A stretch of DNA of 49,047 bases. Origin: Palsa-661 sp035535015. GTDB taxonomy: Bacteria > Actinomycetota > Acidimicrobiia > Acidimicrobiales > UBA8190. The notes under the pieces were generated by a model. The model was not told the origin of the DNA and did no database searches. It saw only the letters and a list, made by a program, of their open reading frames with translations. Both the position numbers and the translations under genes were made by a program. The stretch spans positions 1-49,047 of the forward strand of contig DATLQU010000028.1 of NCBI GenBank assembly GCA_035535015.1. The letters run 5' to 3'. How positions within the stretch are numbered: position 1 is the stretch's first letter; the number at the start of each line of letters is the position of its first letter. Positions 7,585-15,506 of this stretch are shown in pieces.

Positions 7585-7919
7585 TCAGCGGGACAACCTC
7601 CAGCTCACTCTTACAGCGTTTTTCCAGCCTGGGGCAACGCCTGACGCCGTGGCTCTATCCGAGGAGGACCCCCAGTTCGAACTGGCGTCGCTCGACATGT
7701 CTCGGTGACTGGAATCGATGCCTGCCCCGAGCCCTGCGGCCCGCAGGTCCGCAGGGCCTCTTTGGGTATGTGCGACCGAGAGAAAAAAGTCTTGAACCGC
7801 TCCTTCTGTCCGGTTGAGTCCGCTCCAGACCGTTGGAGTCCGCTCGTGCCCGGTGGCCTGCATTTCGCCTTCTCATTTCACCGGGGGAAAGTGTCACAGC
7901 CGACCGCCATTGTGCGGCC
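7585..7919. other. Leader region of rep: hairpin and direct repeats, candidate replication origin
   Basis: Apart from the short coding tail, this holds GCCCTGCGG (7731-7739) pairing with CCGCAGGGC (7749-7757), with an alternative inner hairpin CTGCG-GCC-CGCAG. It also holds two 15-mers, CGGTTGAGTCCGCTC (7811-7825) and CGTTGGAGTCCGCTC (7831-7845), 20 bp apart. Hairpins and iterated repeats close to a rolling-circle initiator gene are typical of double-strand origins and their control sites. No nick site can be assigned. Confidence 0.4.
7586..7708 (+). pseudogene. Possible C-terminal tail of a gene cut by the IS256-type element
   Basis: Immediately right of the insertion-sequence end, a forward frame reads QRDNLQLTLTAFF, then QPGATPDAVALSEEDPQFEL, and ends at TGA 7706-7708. 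The acidic, balanced composition looks like real protein rather than chance frame. There is no start codon before the insertion sequence and I could not identify the missing N-terminus to its left. Family unknown. Confidence 0.35.
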
Positions 7920-9265
7920 ATGGACGTACATCCGGCGGTCATGGAAGCGTTGGTGCGACGGTGCGAGGACGGTGAGATCGCTGCCTTCCTGGCCCAGGGA
8001 GACGGCTGCGGATGGTGCCGGCACCCGGTCCGCCTGCGTGGCCACCAGGACGCCGTGGACACCGCCACCGGAGCACGCAGTGTCGTCTTCCCGAGCTCCA
8101 CCGCCCCCGACGGTGTGGTGCTGAAAGGATGCGGGAACCGGCGCCAGTCGCGTTGTCCCACCTGCGCGGCAATCTATCGGTCCGACGCCCGTCATCTCGT
8201 GCGCGCCGGCCTCGAGGGGGCAAGGGCGTCGATGCATCTGTGGCCACCCACCCGGCCGTGCTCGTGACGCTCACCGCTCCGAGCTTCGGTTCCGTCCACC
8301 GCACCCGCTTTGGAGGGCCGTGCACACCGGGTCACCCCCGCCAGCGCTGCCCCCACGGGCGGTCGCGGTCCTGCTTTGTCCATCACACGGACACCGAGGA
8401 GGCGGTGGGCGTGCCCCTGTGTCCCGACTGCTACGACTACGAGGGCCAGGTCCTCCACAACGCGCTCACACCCGAGCTGTGGCGACGGATGTCCATCTAC
8501 GTGCCCCGACACCTGGCCCGGGTGCTCGGGGTAACTCAGGCCGAGCTCAAGCGACGGCTGCGGGTCTCCTACGTGCGGGTGGCGGAGTTCCAGCGTCGCG
8601 GGGCGATCCACCTCCACGTCATCGTGCGCTTGGACAGAGCCGACGGCCGGCATCCCGACGTCGAGGTGCAGGCACTGCAACTGGCTTGCCTAGCCGCCGC
8701 CCGGGCTGTGTCGGCCCGCCATGCCTGGGGTACGACGACCTTCGGCACCGAGCTCGATGTCCAACCCCTCGACCGTGAGAACTCCCGAGCCGGTCGTCTC
8801 GCCTCGTATGTAGCGAAGTACGCCACGAAGTCGTCCGATGAGAGCGGGGGACTGGACCGACGCATTGGCAGTGCGGAGGAACTCGATCACCGAAAGCTCG
8901 CCTCTCATCCACGGCGCTTGGCTGCCACCGCCTGGGCCCTCGGGTTAGACGCGCATCTCGCATCCCTCTACCTTCGACGACACGCGCACTGTTTCGGCTA
9001 CGGCGGTCACTCCCTTTCCAAGTCCCGGGGCTACTCCACCACCCTCGGAGCGCTTCGGGCGGCCCGAGCCGCATGGCGTGTGGCCCAGCGACCGCGTGAT
9101 GAGAACGTCGGCGCCCACGTCTCCTACGAGTCGCGCTGGCGGGCCGTGGGCGTCGGGTGGGCGAATTACGGCGAGCGGCTTCTGGCCGAGCAGAGCCGCG
9201 ATGCACTCGCCTACGAACGCCGCCTGATCCGAGAGGAGGAAGCCAATGGCACGTACTCCGCCTGA
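7920..9265 (+). pseudogene. RepSA-family replication initiator, frameshifted
   Basis: The first frame starts at ATG 7920 and carries the Cys-rich motif of this family (GCGNRRQSRCPTCAAIYRSD) through HLVRAGLEG. At GAGGGGGC (8214-8221) the continuation GGKGVDASVATHPAVLVTLTAPSFG is found one frame over, as though one G were missing from the tract, and runs to 9265. The later part has an HUH-like motif (GAIHLHVIVRLD) and a Tyr/Lys motif (LASYVAKYATKS), as in rolling-circle initiators of pSAM2-type elements. In those elements the protein replicates the excised circle. Here it is a pseudogene, a homopolymer sequence error, or a slippage-expressed gene. The end overlaps xis by 20 nt. Confidence 0.85.
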
Positions 9266-9515
9266 CGCCAAGCCGCCGCAGGCGGTGCGGCAGGACGATG
9301 ACCGGAGGCCTGAGCGCCTCGCCCTGAGCGTGGAGGAGGCGTCGGACCTGCTCGGGATCTCAAAATGGCTCGGCTACGAGATGGTGGCGCAAGGCATACT
9401 TCCGGCGTTGCGCCTGGGGCGACGACTTGTCGTGCCGCTTGCGGCTCTGGAGCGGATGCTCGAAGAGGTGGCGCAGACTCCGTCAGGACTCGGATCTCGG
9501 CGTGCTGTCGATTAG
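9246..9515 (+). CDS. xis: Xis-like excisionase, small HTH protein
   Basis: Encodes 89 aa from ATG 9246 with a GAGGAGG-type ribosome site. Residues about 26-75 form a MerR/excisionase-type winged helix: LSVEEASDLLGISKWLGYEM followed by a wing with LRLGRRLVVPLAALERML. Such proteins bend the attachment site and favour excision over integration by the adjacent tyrosine integrase. It overlaps the end of rep on the same strand and converges with int, overlapping its 3' end by 33 nt. This rep-xis-int order is standard in actinobacterial integrative elements. Confidence 0.85.
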   Translation: MARTPPDAKPPQAVRQDDDRRPERLALSVEEASDLLGISKWLGYEMVAQGILPALRLGRRLVVPLAALERMLEEVAQTPSGLGSRRAVD

Positions 9516-10652
9516 GGCACCGATCACCTCTGCCGCCTGATGGTCGAGAGCCGGGAGGCTGTGGGAGTAGACGTTGAAAGTCGTCGCCCGGTCACGATGT
9601 CCGAGACGCGATGAGATCGTGGCGATCGGCGTGCCCGCGGCTCCCAGGCTGGTGGCGACATAGTGCCTGAGGTCGTAGAGACGGACACCGGTGATCCCGA
9701 GGTCCCTGCACAACCGTATGAAGCGATTGGTGGCGACGTCGGGACGCCAGGGGGTGGAGGCATCAAGGACCGAGGAGAAGAGATAGGAGTCTTCCGTGAT
9801 CTTGGTCCCTGCCAGCTCGGCGTACCCTTCCCATGCGCGCCGGTGCCCGCGTAGAACCTCCATCGTGCCAGCGTCGATCATGAGCCTCCGGCCCTGGTGG
9901 GTCTTCGTGTCCTTCTCCACCACGCCGCGGCCCACGTGGGCGATCGAATGGGCGATCACAACCTCCCCGGGGCCCTGATCAGCGAGTTGGAAATCGCGCC
10001 ACCGCAGGGCCAGGGCCTCGCCCCGACGGCATCCGGTCACGGCCAGCACCCGCAGATAGACGCCGAAGTCCGTGTCGACCTCCATGGCTCCCCTCAGCAA
10101 GTGGTTGACCTGTTCGGACGTGGGGGGAGTGATCTCGCGCCGGGTGTCTCTCGGCGGCGTGGCGTCCTCTGCCGGGTTCGACGCCAGGAGTCCCCAACGC
10201 TTGGCCTGGGCAAGAGCCTGACGGAGCAGAACGTGACACAGTCGCACCGTACGGGGTGAAAGTGCCTTGCCGTTCTTCCCGCCCGACTCCATCAGACCCG
10301 TGTAGAAACGGTCGAGATGAAGGGGTCGAAGCTTTCCGACTTTCACCGTGCCGATGCGCGGGACGATGTAGTAGTCGGCCACCCTCCGGTACCCGGTCAG
10401 GGTGGTGGGGTCGACCTGACGGGCCTTCAGATCGAGGAAACGGTCGAGCAACTCAGAGATGGTGAGCGACCCCGCTGACGCGTACCGGCCGTCGTTGACT
10501 TCGGTGACGAGCCGCGCCAGCGCCGACTGGGCGTCGCTCTTCGTCCCGCGCACGGTTCGCTGCGCATAGCGCTTCTTGCCCGTCGATTCGTCGCGACCCA
10601 GGTAGGCGGTGACACGCCACGAGTCGCCTCGGCGTTGGATGTGGCCCTGCAT
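9483..10652 (-). CDS. int: Tyrosine-family site-specific integrase
   Basis: Encodes 389 aa. The first 60 residues form an arm-binding-type domain (QRRGDSWRVTAYLGRDESTG), about 62-155 the SAM-like core-binding domain, and about 175-380 the catalytic domain. Catalytic residues visible: Arg209 (TGCRRGEAL), Lys250 (KTHQGRR), Arg329 (LYDLRHYVAT), His352 (GHRD) and nucleophile Tyr362 (NVYSHSL). The usual first His of HxxR is Tyr326. The gene reads away from the intact tRNA-Ala, about 115 bp from the attachment core, as expected for an integrase using that tRNA as attB. No frameshift is visible, so integration and excision functions may remain. Confidence 0.95.
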   Translation of the reverse strand: MQGHIQRRGDSWRVTAYLGRDESTGKKRYAQRTVRGTKSDAQSALARLVTEVNDGRYASAGSLTISELLDRFLDLKARQVDPTTLTGYRRVADYYIVPRIGTVKVGKLRPLHLDRFYTGLMESGGKNGKALSPRTVRLCHVLLRQALAQAKRWGLLASNPAEDATPPRDTRREITPPTSEQVNHLLRGAMEVDTDFGVYLRVLAVTGCRRGEALALRWRDFQLADQGPGEVVIAHSIAHVGRGVVEKDTKTHQGRRLMIDAGTMEVLRGHRRAWEGYAELAGTKITEDSYLFSSVLDASTPWRPDVATNRFIRLCRDLGITGVRLYDLRHYVATSLGAAGTPIATISSRLGHRDRATTFNVYSHSLPALDHQAAEVIGALIDSTPRSES

Positions 10653-10689
10653 TTCCGCAACCTCCGGCCCCGACCATAGCTTCAGGATC

Positions 10690-10709
10690 GGATTGCCAAG
10701 AGATTGCCA
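10690..10709. repeat. Arm-type repeats near attR (GGATTGCCAA)
   Basis: GGATTGCCAA at 10690-10699 is followed by GATTGCCA at 10702-10709, about 60-80 bp inside the right attachment core. The same word is found inside the left end at 361-392. They lie between int and its target site, where arm-binding sites are expected. Confidence 0.55.
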
Positions 10710-10767
10710 GAGCCTTGTGACACTCTCGGTCTGCCCGGCGGATTAGGCCGTTGACCTGCGATTTCCG

Positions 10768-10804
10768 GTGGAGGCGATGGGACTCGAACCCACGAACCTC
10801 TTGA
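10768..10804. repeat. Right attachment site (attR), 37 bp, within tRNA-Ala
   Basis: Identical to 223-259. It covers the 3' half of the intact tRNA-Ala gene plus one downstream base, so integration preserved a functional tRNA on this side. Confidence 0.9.
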
Positions 10805-10842
10805 CTGCCAGTCAAGCGCTCTACCAACTGAGCTACGCCCCC
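10769..10842 (-). tRNA. tRNA-Ala (anticodon GGC)
   Basis: On the reverse strand the acceptor GGGGGCG pairs with CGCCTCC (one G-T), followed by discriminator A. The D arm reads GCTCAGTTGGTAGAGC, the anticodon arm CTTGA-CTGGCAG-TCAAG gives GGC, and the T loop is TTCGAGT. CC but no full CCA is encoded. The gene serves as the integration target and remains complete. Confidence 0.95.
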
Positions 10843-10854
10843 GGGCAACCCGGA

Positions 10855-10860
10855 ACGATA
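10855..10860 (-). promoter_or_regulatory. Probable -10 box of tRNA-Ala (TATCGT)
   Basis: TATCGT on the reverse strand lies 12 nt before the first tRNA base. No clear -35 is seen. Confidence 0.35.
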
Positions 10861-10928
10861 TCAGCCTTGCCACCTGCGGCTCACCGGCCTTCGTCTCCGG
10901 GGTAACCGGAGCGTTCGCCGGCGATCCG

Positions 10929-10934
10929 TAGAAT
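10929..10934 (+). promoter_or_regulatory. -10 box TAGAAT, leaderless leuS
   Basis: TAGAAT ends 7 nt before the leuS ATG, with CCCCCGG between and no ribosome site. Confidence 0.55.
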
Positions 10935-10941
10935 CCCCCGG

Positions 10942-13422
10942 ATGGCGCGGGCCTTTGACGTTCAGGAGATCGAACAGAAATGGCAGAGGCTGTGGGCCGA
11001 CGAGGGCTCCTACCAGGTCGACGCCGACGACCCCCGCCCGGCCCAGTATGTGCTGTGCATGTACCCCTACCCGTCGGGACCGGCTCATCAGGGTCACGTC
11101 CGGAACTACACATTCGGTGACCTCCTCGTCCGGCACCGGACGATGCAAGGGTTCGGCGTCCTGTCGCCCTTCGGCTTCGACTCGTTCGGCCTGCCGGCCG
11201 AGAACGCCGCCATCCGGACCGGAACCCATCCTCGCACCTTCACCGAAGAGCGCATCGCCGAGTTGAAGGCCAGCGTGGTGGCCCTGGGGGCGGTCTACGA
11301 CTGGCGACGAGAGATACGGAGCCACGATCCCTCGTATATGCGTTGGAACCAGGTCATCTTCCTCCGGTTGCTGGAGGCGGGTCTGGCCTACCGAGCCATG
11401 GCCCCGGTGAACTGGTGCCCGGGCTGTCAGACGGTGCTGGCCAACGAACAGGTTCTCACCGACGGCACCTGCGAGCGTTCCGGCGACGTGGTCATCCAGC
11501 GCGACCTGGAACAATGGTTCTTCCGCATCACTTCCTATGCCGATGAACTGCTGGCCGATCTCGAGACGCTCGACTGGCCCGAGCGGGTCAAGTCCATGCA
11601 ACGCAATTGGGTCGGTCGTTCTGAGGGGGTGGAGTTCGACCTGCAGGTCGTGGGGCATGGACCCGAGGGCGGCATCATGAAGGTGTTCACCACCCGTCCG
11701 GATACAAGCTTCGGCATGACTTACGCCGTAGTGGCGCCCGAGCATCCCCTGGTCGACATCATCACCACCGACGCGCAGCGTGCCGCGGTCGACGAGGTTC
11801 GGACCTCGGCCGCAAGGGTCACCGAGCACGAGCGCATGTCGACTGAGGTCGAAGGACAGAGCCTGGCCAAGCGCGGCGCCTTCACCGGGGGCTATGTGGT
11901 CAATCCGTTCACCGGCAAAGAGATTCCCGTCTACGTCGCCGACTACGTCCTTATGCGCTACGGGACGGGCGCCATCATGGCTGTTCCGGCCGAGGACGAA
12001 CGCGACTGGGATTTCGCTCACGCCTACGGCCTTCCCGTGGTCCGTACCACCCGACCGCCCGAGGGGTTCGAGGGTAAGGCGTGGACCGGTGACGGTCTGA
12101 AGGAGAATTCGGGCTTCCTCGACGGGCTGGACGTGGCAACGGCCAAGGAACGGGCCATCGAGTGGCTCGAGACCGCGGGGTTGGGCCGACGTACCGTCAA
12201 CTACCGGCTGCGCGACTGGCTGGTGTCGCGTCAGCGGTTCTGGGGATGCCCGATCCCCATTGTCTACTGCCTGGACCATGGGGCCGTCGGCGTCCCCGAA
12301 GACCAGTTGCCCGTTCTGGCTCCCGACGACGTCGAGTTCCTGCCGACCGGAGAGTCACCGCTCACGCGCCATCCCACGTTCCGCCACACCACCTGTCCCG
12401 TTTGCCGAGGTCCCGCGGTCCGCGAAACCGACACCATGGATACGTTCGTCGACTCGTCGTGGTACTTCCTCCGGTTTTGCGATCCGTGGTCCGAGGATCG
12501 ACCGTTCGATCCCGCCGCCGCCGAGCATTTCATGCCCGTCGACCAGTACATCGGCGGCATCGAACACGCCATCCTCCACCTGCTCTACGCCCGCTTCTAC
12601 ACCCGGGCCCTCATCGATGTCGGTCTGGCTCCGGGTGTGCCGCGCGAGCCGTTCCGCCGGTTGTTCACCCAGGGGATGATCCGACTCGACCACAAGAAGA
12701 TGTCGAAGTCGAAGGGGAACCTGGTCGCTCCCACGAAGTACTTCGATACCGTTGGAGCCGACGCGCTCCGGCTCTTCCACCTCTTCGCCGGGCCACCGGC
12801 AGAAGACATGGACTGGAGCGCTCAGACCGAAGAGATCATCGAGGGTTGCGCCCGATTCCTCGACCGCGTGTGGCGCCTCACCGTGGAGACGGGCGACACG
12901 TCGTGGCGCGACGGTGGGCCCAACCAATCCGACGTCGCCTTGAGCCGGTCGGTGCACCGGTTGATCGCCAAGGTCTCCGAAGATATGGAGCGATGGTCCT
13001 TCAATACGTCGGTGGCCGCCTGCATGGAGTTCACGAACGAGCTCCGGCGATACCGGGGTGACGACGCCGGCGTCCACCGTCCCACCTACGATGCCGCCGC
13101 TGACGCCCTGCTTCTGCTCCTGGCACCGATGACGCCACACATGACGGCCGAGGCGTGGGAGCGACGCCACGGTGCCGGTGCCCGACTGCATGCCCAATCG
13201 TGGCCGTCCTATGACCCCGACCTGGCCCGGGCCGAGAGGGTGACGATGATCGTCCAGGTGAACGGCAAGCTCAGGGACCGCATCGAGGTGAACCCGGACA
13301 TCGACGAGTCCGAGGCCATCGCCTTGGCCTTGGCCTCGCAACGGGTGAGAGAGGAACTCCAGGGCCTCGAGCCCACGCGGATCGTGGCTCGTCCCCCGCG
13401 GATGGTCAACATCGTCCGCTGA
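10942..13422 (+). CDS. leuS: Leucyl-tRNA synthetase
   Basis: Encodes 826 aa, a normal length for bacterial LeuRS. It charges tRNA-Leu in the cytoplasm. The class I signatures are present: the HIGH-type motif HQGH at residues 49-52 (YPYPSGPAHQGHVRNY) and KMSKS at about 586-590 (DHKKMSKSKGN). The CP1 editing domain lies between, including TTRPDTSFGMTYAVVAPEHP and the conserved GTGAIMAVPAEDERDWDFA. A zinc-binding-type Cys cluster (NWCPGCQTVL) is also seen. The C-terminal anticodon-binding and LeuRS-specific domains end with VTMIVQVNGKLRDRI. The start is set by a TAGAAT box 7 nt upstream. It diverges from tRNA-Ala and converges with an LLM oxidoreductase gene. Confidence 0.98.
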   Translation: MARAFDVQEIEQKWQRLWADEGSYQVDADDPRPAQYVLCMYPYPSGPAHQGHVRNYTFGDLLVRHRTMQGFGVLSPFGFDSFGLPAENAAIRTGTHPRTFTEERIAELKASVVALGAVYDWRREIRSHDPSYMRWNQVIFLRLLEAGLAYRAMAPVNWCPGCQTVLANEQVLTDGTCERSGDVVIQRDLEQWFFRITSYADELLADLETLDWPERVKSMQRNWVGRSEGVEFDLQVVGHGPEGGIMKVFTTRPDTSFGMTYAVVAPEHPLVDIITTDAQRAAVDEVRTSAARVTEHERMSTEVEGQSLAKRGAFTGGYVVNPFTGKEIPVYVADYVLMRYGTGAIMAVPAEDERDWDFAHAYGLPVVRTTRPPEGFEGKAWTGDGLKENSGFLDGLDVATAKERAIEWLETAGLGRRTVNYRLRDWLVSRQRFWGCPIPIVYCLDHGAVGVPEDQLPVLAPDDVEFLPTGESPLTRHPTFRHTTCPVCRGPAVRETDTMDTFVDSSWYFLRFCDPWSEDRPFDPAAAEHFMPVDQYIGGIEHAILHLLYARFYTRALIDVGLAPGVPREPFRRLFTQGMIRLDHKKMSKSKGNLVAPTKYFDTVGADALRLFHLFAGPPAEDMDWSAQTEEIIEGCARFLDRVWRLTVETGDTSWRDGGPNQSDVALSRSVHRLIAKVSEDMERWSFNTSVAACMEFTNELRRYRGDDAGVHRPTYDAAADALLLLLAPMTPHMTAEAWERRHGAGARLHAQSWPSYDPDLARAERVTMIVQVNGKLRDRIEVNPDIDESEAIALALASQRVREELQGLEPTRIVARPPRMVNIVR

Positions 13423-13475
13423 CGGCGACCGAGGCCCGACGGCGTCTGCGCCCGATGCTTCCAGGCAGCGCCGAG

Positions 13476-14486
13476 TTACGACGACTTGAAGCCGGCCAGC
13501 ATCTCTTGCACTCGGCCGTGGTCCATCCGGTACGGGGCGTAGAAGCTGATCCTGGTGACCATGTCGCCATAGCGGCTGAGAAGCTTGGCCGGCACCTCTT
13601 CGGGGGAGCCCACCACGGCGAAGGCGTCGACGATGTCATCACTGATGAGCCCGGCCATCTCCACCCACTCGCCTCTCTTGGACAACGTGTTCAGCTCCGA
13701 ATGGAGATCACCCCACCCGTGCAGGGCGAGCACGGGCTTGTATGCCGGCGTCGAGCCGTAAAAGGCCAGCTGCGCCTTCACCCCTTGCACGGCCGCCTTC
13801 ATCTCGTCCTCGTTGGTCCCCGTCACGATCATGGCCGGGTACGAGATGTCGAAGCCGGCCAGTGTACGCCCGGACTTGGCCAGGCCCCGTTCGAGGGCGG
13901 GAAGGGTGATCTCCCGCATGTAGCGCTCGGTAGTGAATCCGTGGGCGAGAAGTCCGTCTGCCACCTCGCCGGCCACCTCGGTCATCAATTCGCCGACGGC
14001 GGCCACGAACACCTGGGGTGCACCGTAGGGATTCGGTCCGGCGTTGAAGAACGGGGTCATCAAGGTGTGGGTGTAGAAGTCGCCGCGGAAAGCGAGCTTG
14101 GTGCCGTCGTGCCAGGACGACCAGATGGCCCGCATGGCTTGGATGAACTCGCGCATACGGGCGGCGGGGTGCGACCACGGCATCGAATAACGCTTGGTGA
14201 TGTGGGGCTTGATCTGCGAGCCCAGGCCGAGCAGGAAGCGCCCTTTCGAGAAGGTCTGCAGATCGTTGGCCACCACGGCTGTCGTCATGGGGTTGCGGGC
14301 GAAAGCCACGGCGATACCCGTGCCCAGCTCGATTCGTTCGGTGTGCTCGGCGGCCAGGAGAAGCGGCAGAAAGGGATCGTGCGATGTCTCGGCGCACCAC
14401 AGCCCGTCGAATCCGTCCTCCTCGGCCCGGCGCGCCGAATTGATGGCGTCACTGGGATCGAAGCTGATTCCTCCGTCGATTCGCAT
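13476..14486 (-). CDS. LLM-class F420-dependent oxidoreductase
   Basis: Encodes 336 aa with the TIM-barrel pattern of luciferase-like flavin/F420 enzymes: an early GFDGLWCAETSHDPFLPL, then RIELGTGIAVAFARNP, LQTFSKGRFLLGLGSQ and a late GSPEEVPAKLLSRY. The GSPEEV tail and the GLGSQ loop place it with the actinobacterial F420-dependent subgroup. The natural substrate is unknown. The start is ATG 14484-14486; the GTG nine bases upstream lies within the promoter box TAGGGT and is unlikely to be used. It converges on leuS with a 53 bp gap and no clear terminator. Confidence 0.88.
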   Translation of the reverse strand: MRIDGGISFDPSDAINSARRAEEDGFDGLWCAETSHDPFLPLLLAAEHTERIELGTGIAVAFARNPMTTAVVANDLQTFSKGRFLLGLGSQIKPHITKRYSMPWSHPAARMREFIQAMRAIWSSWHDGTKLAFRGDFYTHTLMTPFFNAGPNPYGAPQVFVAAVGELMTEVAGEVADGLLAHGFTTERYMREITLPALERGLAKSGRTLAGFDISYPAMIVTGTNEDEMKAAVQGVKAQLAFYGSTPAYKPVLALHGWGDLHSELNTLSKRGEWVEMAGLISDDIVDAFAVVGSPEEVPAKLLSRYGDMVTRISFYAPYRMDHGRVQEMLAGFKSS

Positions 14487-14493
14487 CGGCGGC

Positions 14494-14499
14494 ACCCTA
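14494..14499 (-). promoter_or_regulatory. -10 box TAGGGT, leaderless LLM gene
   Basis: On the reverse strand TAGGGT ends 7 nt before ATG 14486, with no ribosome site. Confidence 0.5.
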
Positions 14500-14563
14500 T
14501 ACGACCACCATCGACGACGCCGGTGCCCGAGTGGGCCGGGCCACGGCGCTATCCAGCCAGAAA

Positions 14564-15490
14564 TCAGATACCCCGGGGACCGGTGCTCCCTCCATCACCC
14601 GGATCTCCCGGTTCGCCGTGCTCTTCGCGTTCGTCGCGTAGGTAGCGCTCGAGCTCGGCGGCCAGCTCATCGCCGGTGGGCAGCTCCCCGATATCGAGGG
14701 GATTGCCTTCGGCGGTGTCGACGGAGTGCTCGAGTTGTCGAACCATGGCCGTGTGTTCGCCGCTCTTGGAGATCAGGTCGTCGACCTGGCGCAATGAAGC
14801 GTCGGCCGCGGTGTGCAACGGCGATGCGTCTACCGAAAGGCCGGACACTGCGGCCAGCCCGTCGAGTAGCGCGGCGCTGGCCGAGGGAAAAGCCATGCCC
14901 GAGACGTAATGCGGAACCCGGGCCCACAAGCCCACGGCGGCGATCCCGGCCTCGCCGAGGGCCAGCTCGAGGGCGCCCCACACACCCGAAGGCACGTCGA
15001 TCTCACCCTGGACGATGCCGATCTCGGCCACGAGGTCGGCCGATGCCGGTGGTGCGGTAGCTGCCAGCCGAACGGGACGTGTATGGGGTGCCGGCGCCGG
15101 AAAGGCGCCCAGACCCACCACGATCCGGACCCCGAGCTCACCACACAACCCGACGACGGAGGACACGAAGCTCGGCCAGCGGAAGTCCGGTTCGGGTCCC
15201 ACCAGGAAGCACATCTCGGCACCGGCCAGGTCCTGTCCGAGGCGCATCTGGATGACAGGCCAGGTGAGGCCTTCGTTGATCCCCCGGACGATGTGGACCA
15301 CCGGCCGCCGCGCCCGCTGGTCGATCAGGGACTCGCCGTCGAAGGTGGCCAAAAGTTCCGTCGGTCCGGCCGACAACAGCGCCGAGATGGCCCCGTCGGC
15401 GCCGAGGCCGGCATCCACCCAACCCTCGAGGGCGACGACGAGGACGGGTCGGTCGAGGACCCGGTCAAGATGCCGTTCGTAAAGGGTCAC
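14564..15490 (-). CDS. PAC2-family protein
   Basis: Encodes 308 aa from GTG 15488-15490. The core resembles the PAC2 (proteasome-assembly-chaperone-like) family common in Actinobacteria: LVVALEGWVDAGLGADGAIS near the N-terminus, FRWPSFVSSVVGLCGELGV in the middle, and VGLWARVPHYVSGMAFPSAS, which marks the PAC2 fold. A C-terminal helical tail (LPTGDELAAELERYLRDE) also recurs in the family, ending in a Gly/Pro-rich stretch. Its molecular role in bacteria is not established. It follows the phosphotransferase gene by 16 nt, so the two probably form an operon. Confidence 0.85.
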   Translation of the reverse strand: MTLYERHLDRVLDRPVLVVALEGWVDAGLGADGAISALLSAGPTELLATFDGESLIDQRARRPVVHIVRGINEGLTWPVIQMRLGQDLAGAEMCFLVGPEPDFRWPSFVSSVVGLCGELGVRIVVGLGAFPAPAPHTRPVRLAATAPPASADLVAEIGIVQGEIDVPSGVWGALELALGEAGIAAVGLWARVPHYVSGMAFPSASAALLDGLAAVSGLSVDASPLHTAADASLRQVDDLISKSGEHTAMVRQLEHSVDTAEGNPLDIGELPTGDELAAELERYLRDEREEHGEPGDPGDGGSTGPRGI

Positions 15491-15506
15491 GGCGTGCCGG
15501 TCCGGG

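Larger units (their letters stand above)
223..10804. mobile_element. Integrated RepSA/Xis/Int element in tRNA-Ala(GGC), decayed pSAM2-like type
   Basis: A 37 bp perfect direct repeat of the 3' end of tRNA-Ala bounds this segment (223-259 and 10768-10804). Its right end carries integrase, Xis-like and RepSA-type genes in the arrangement known from actinomycete integrative elements. Cargo is a nucleotidyltransferase toxin-antitoxin candidate, a membrane protein and a lipoprotein gene. Two nested insertion sequences lie in the middle. No FtsK/SpoIIIE-like transfer gene is present, so it would be mobilizable at best rather than self-transmissible. The rep frameshift and the other broken genes suggest an ageing copy. 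Confidence 0.88.

Noticed and set aside
8213..8222. Programmed ribosomal frameshifting in rep
   Set aside because: The tract is only five G with no slippery heptamer or downstream stimulator that I can see; a simple deletion or error is more likely.
10861..12279. Very long reverse open frames opposite leuS, lepA, ppdK and rpoD
   Set aside because: They are antisense to conserved genes and arise from strong GC bias at third codon positions.
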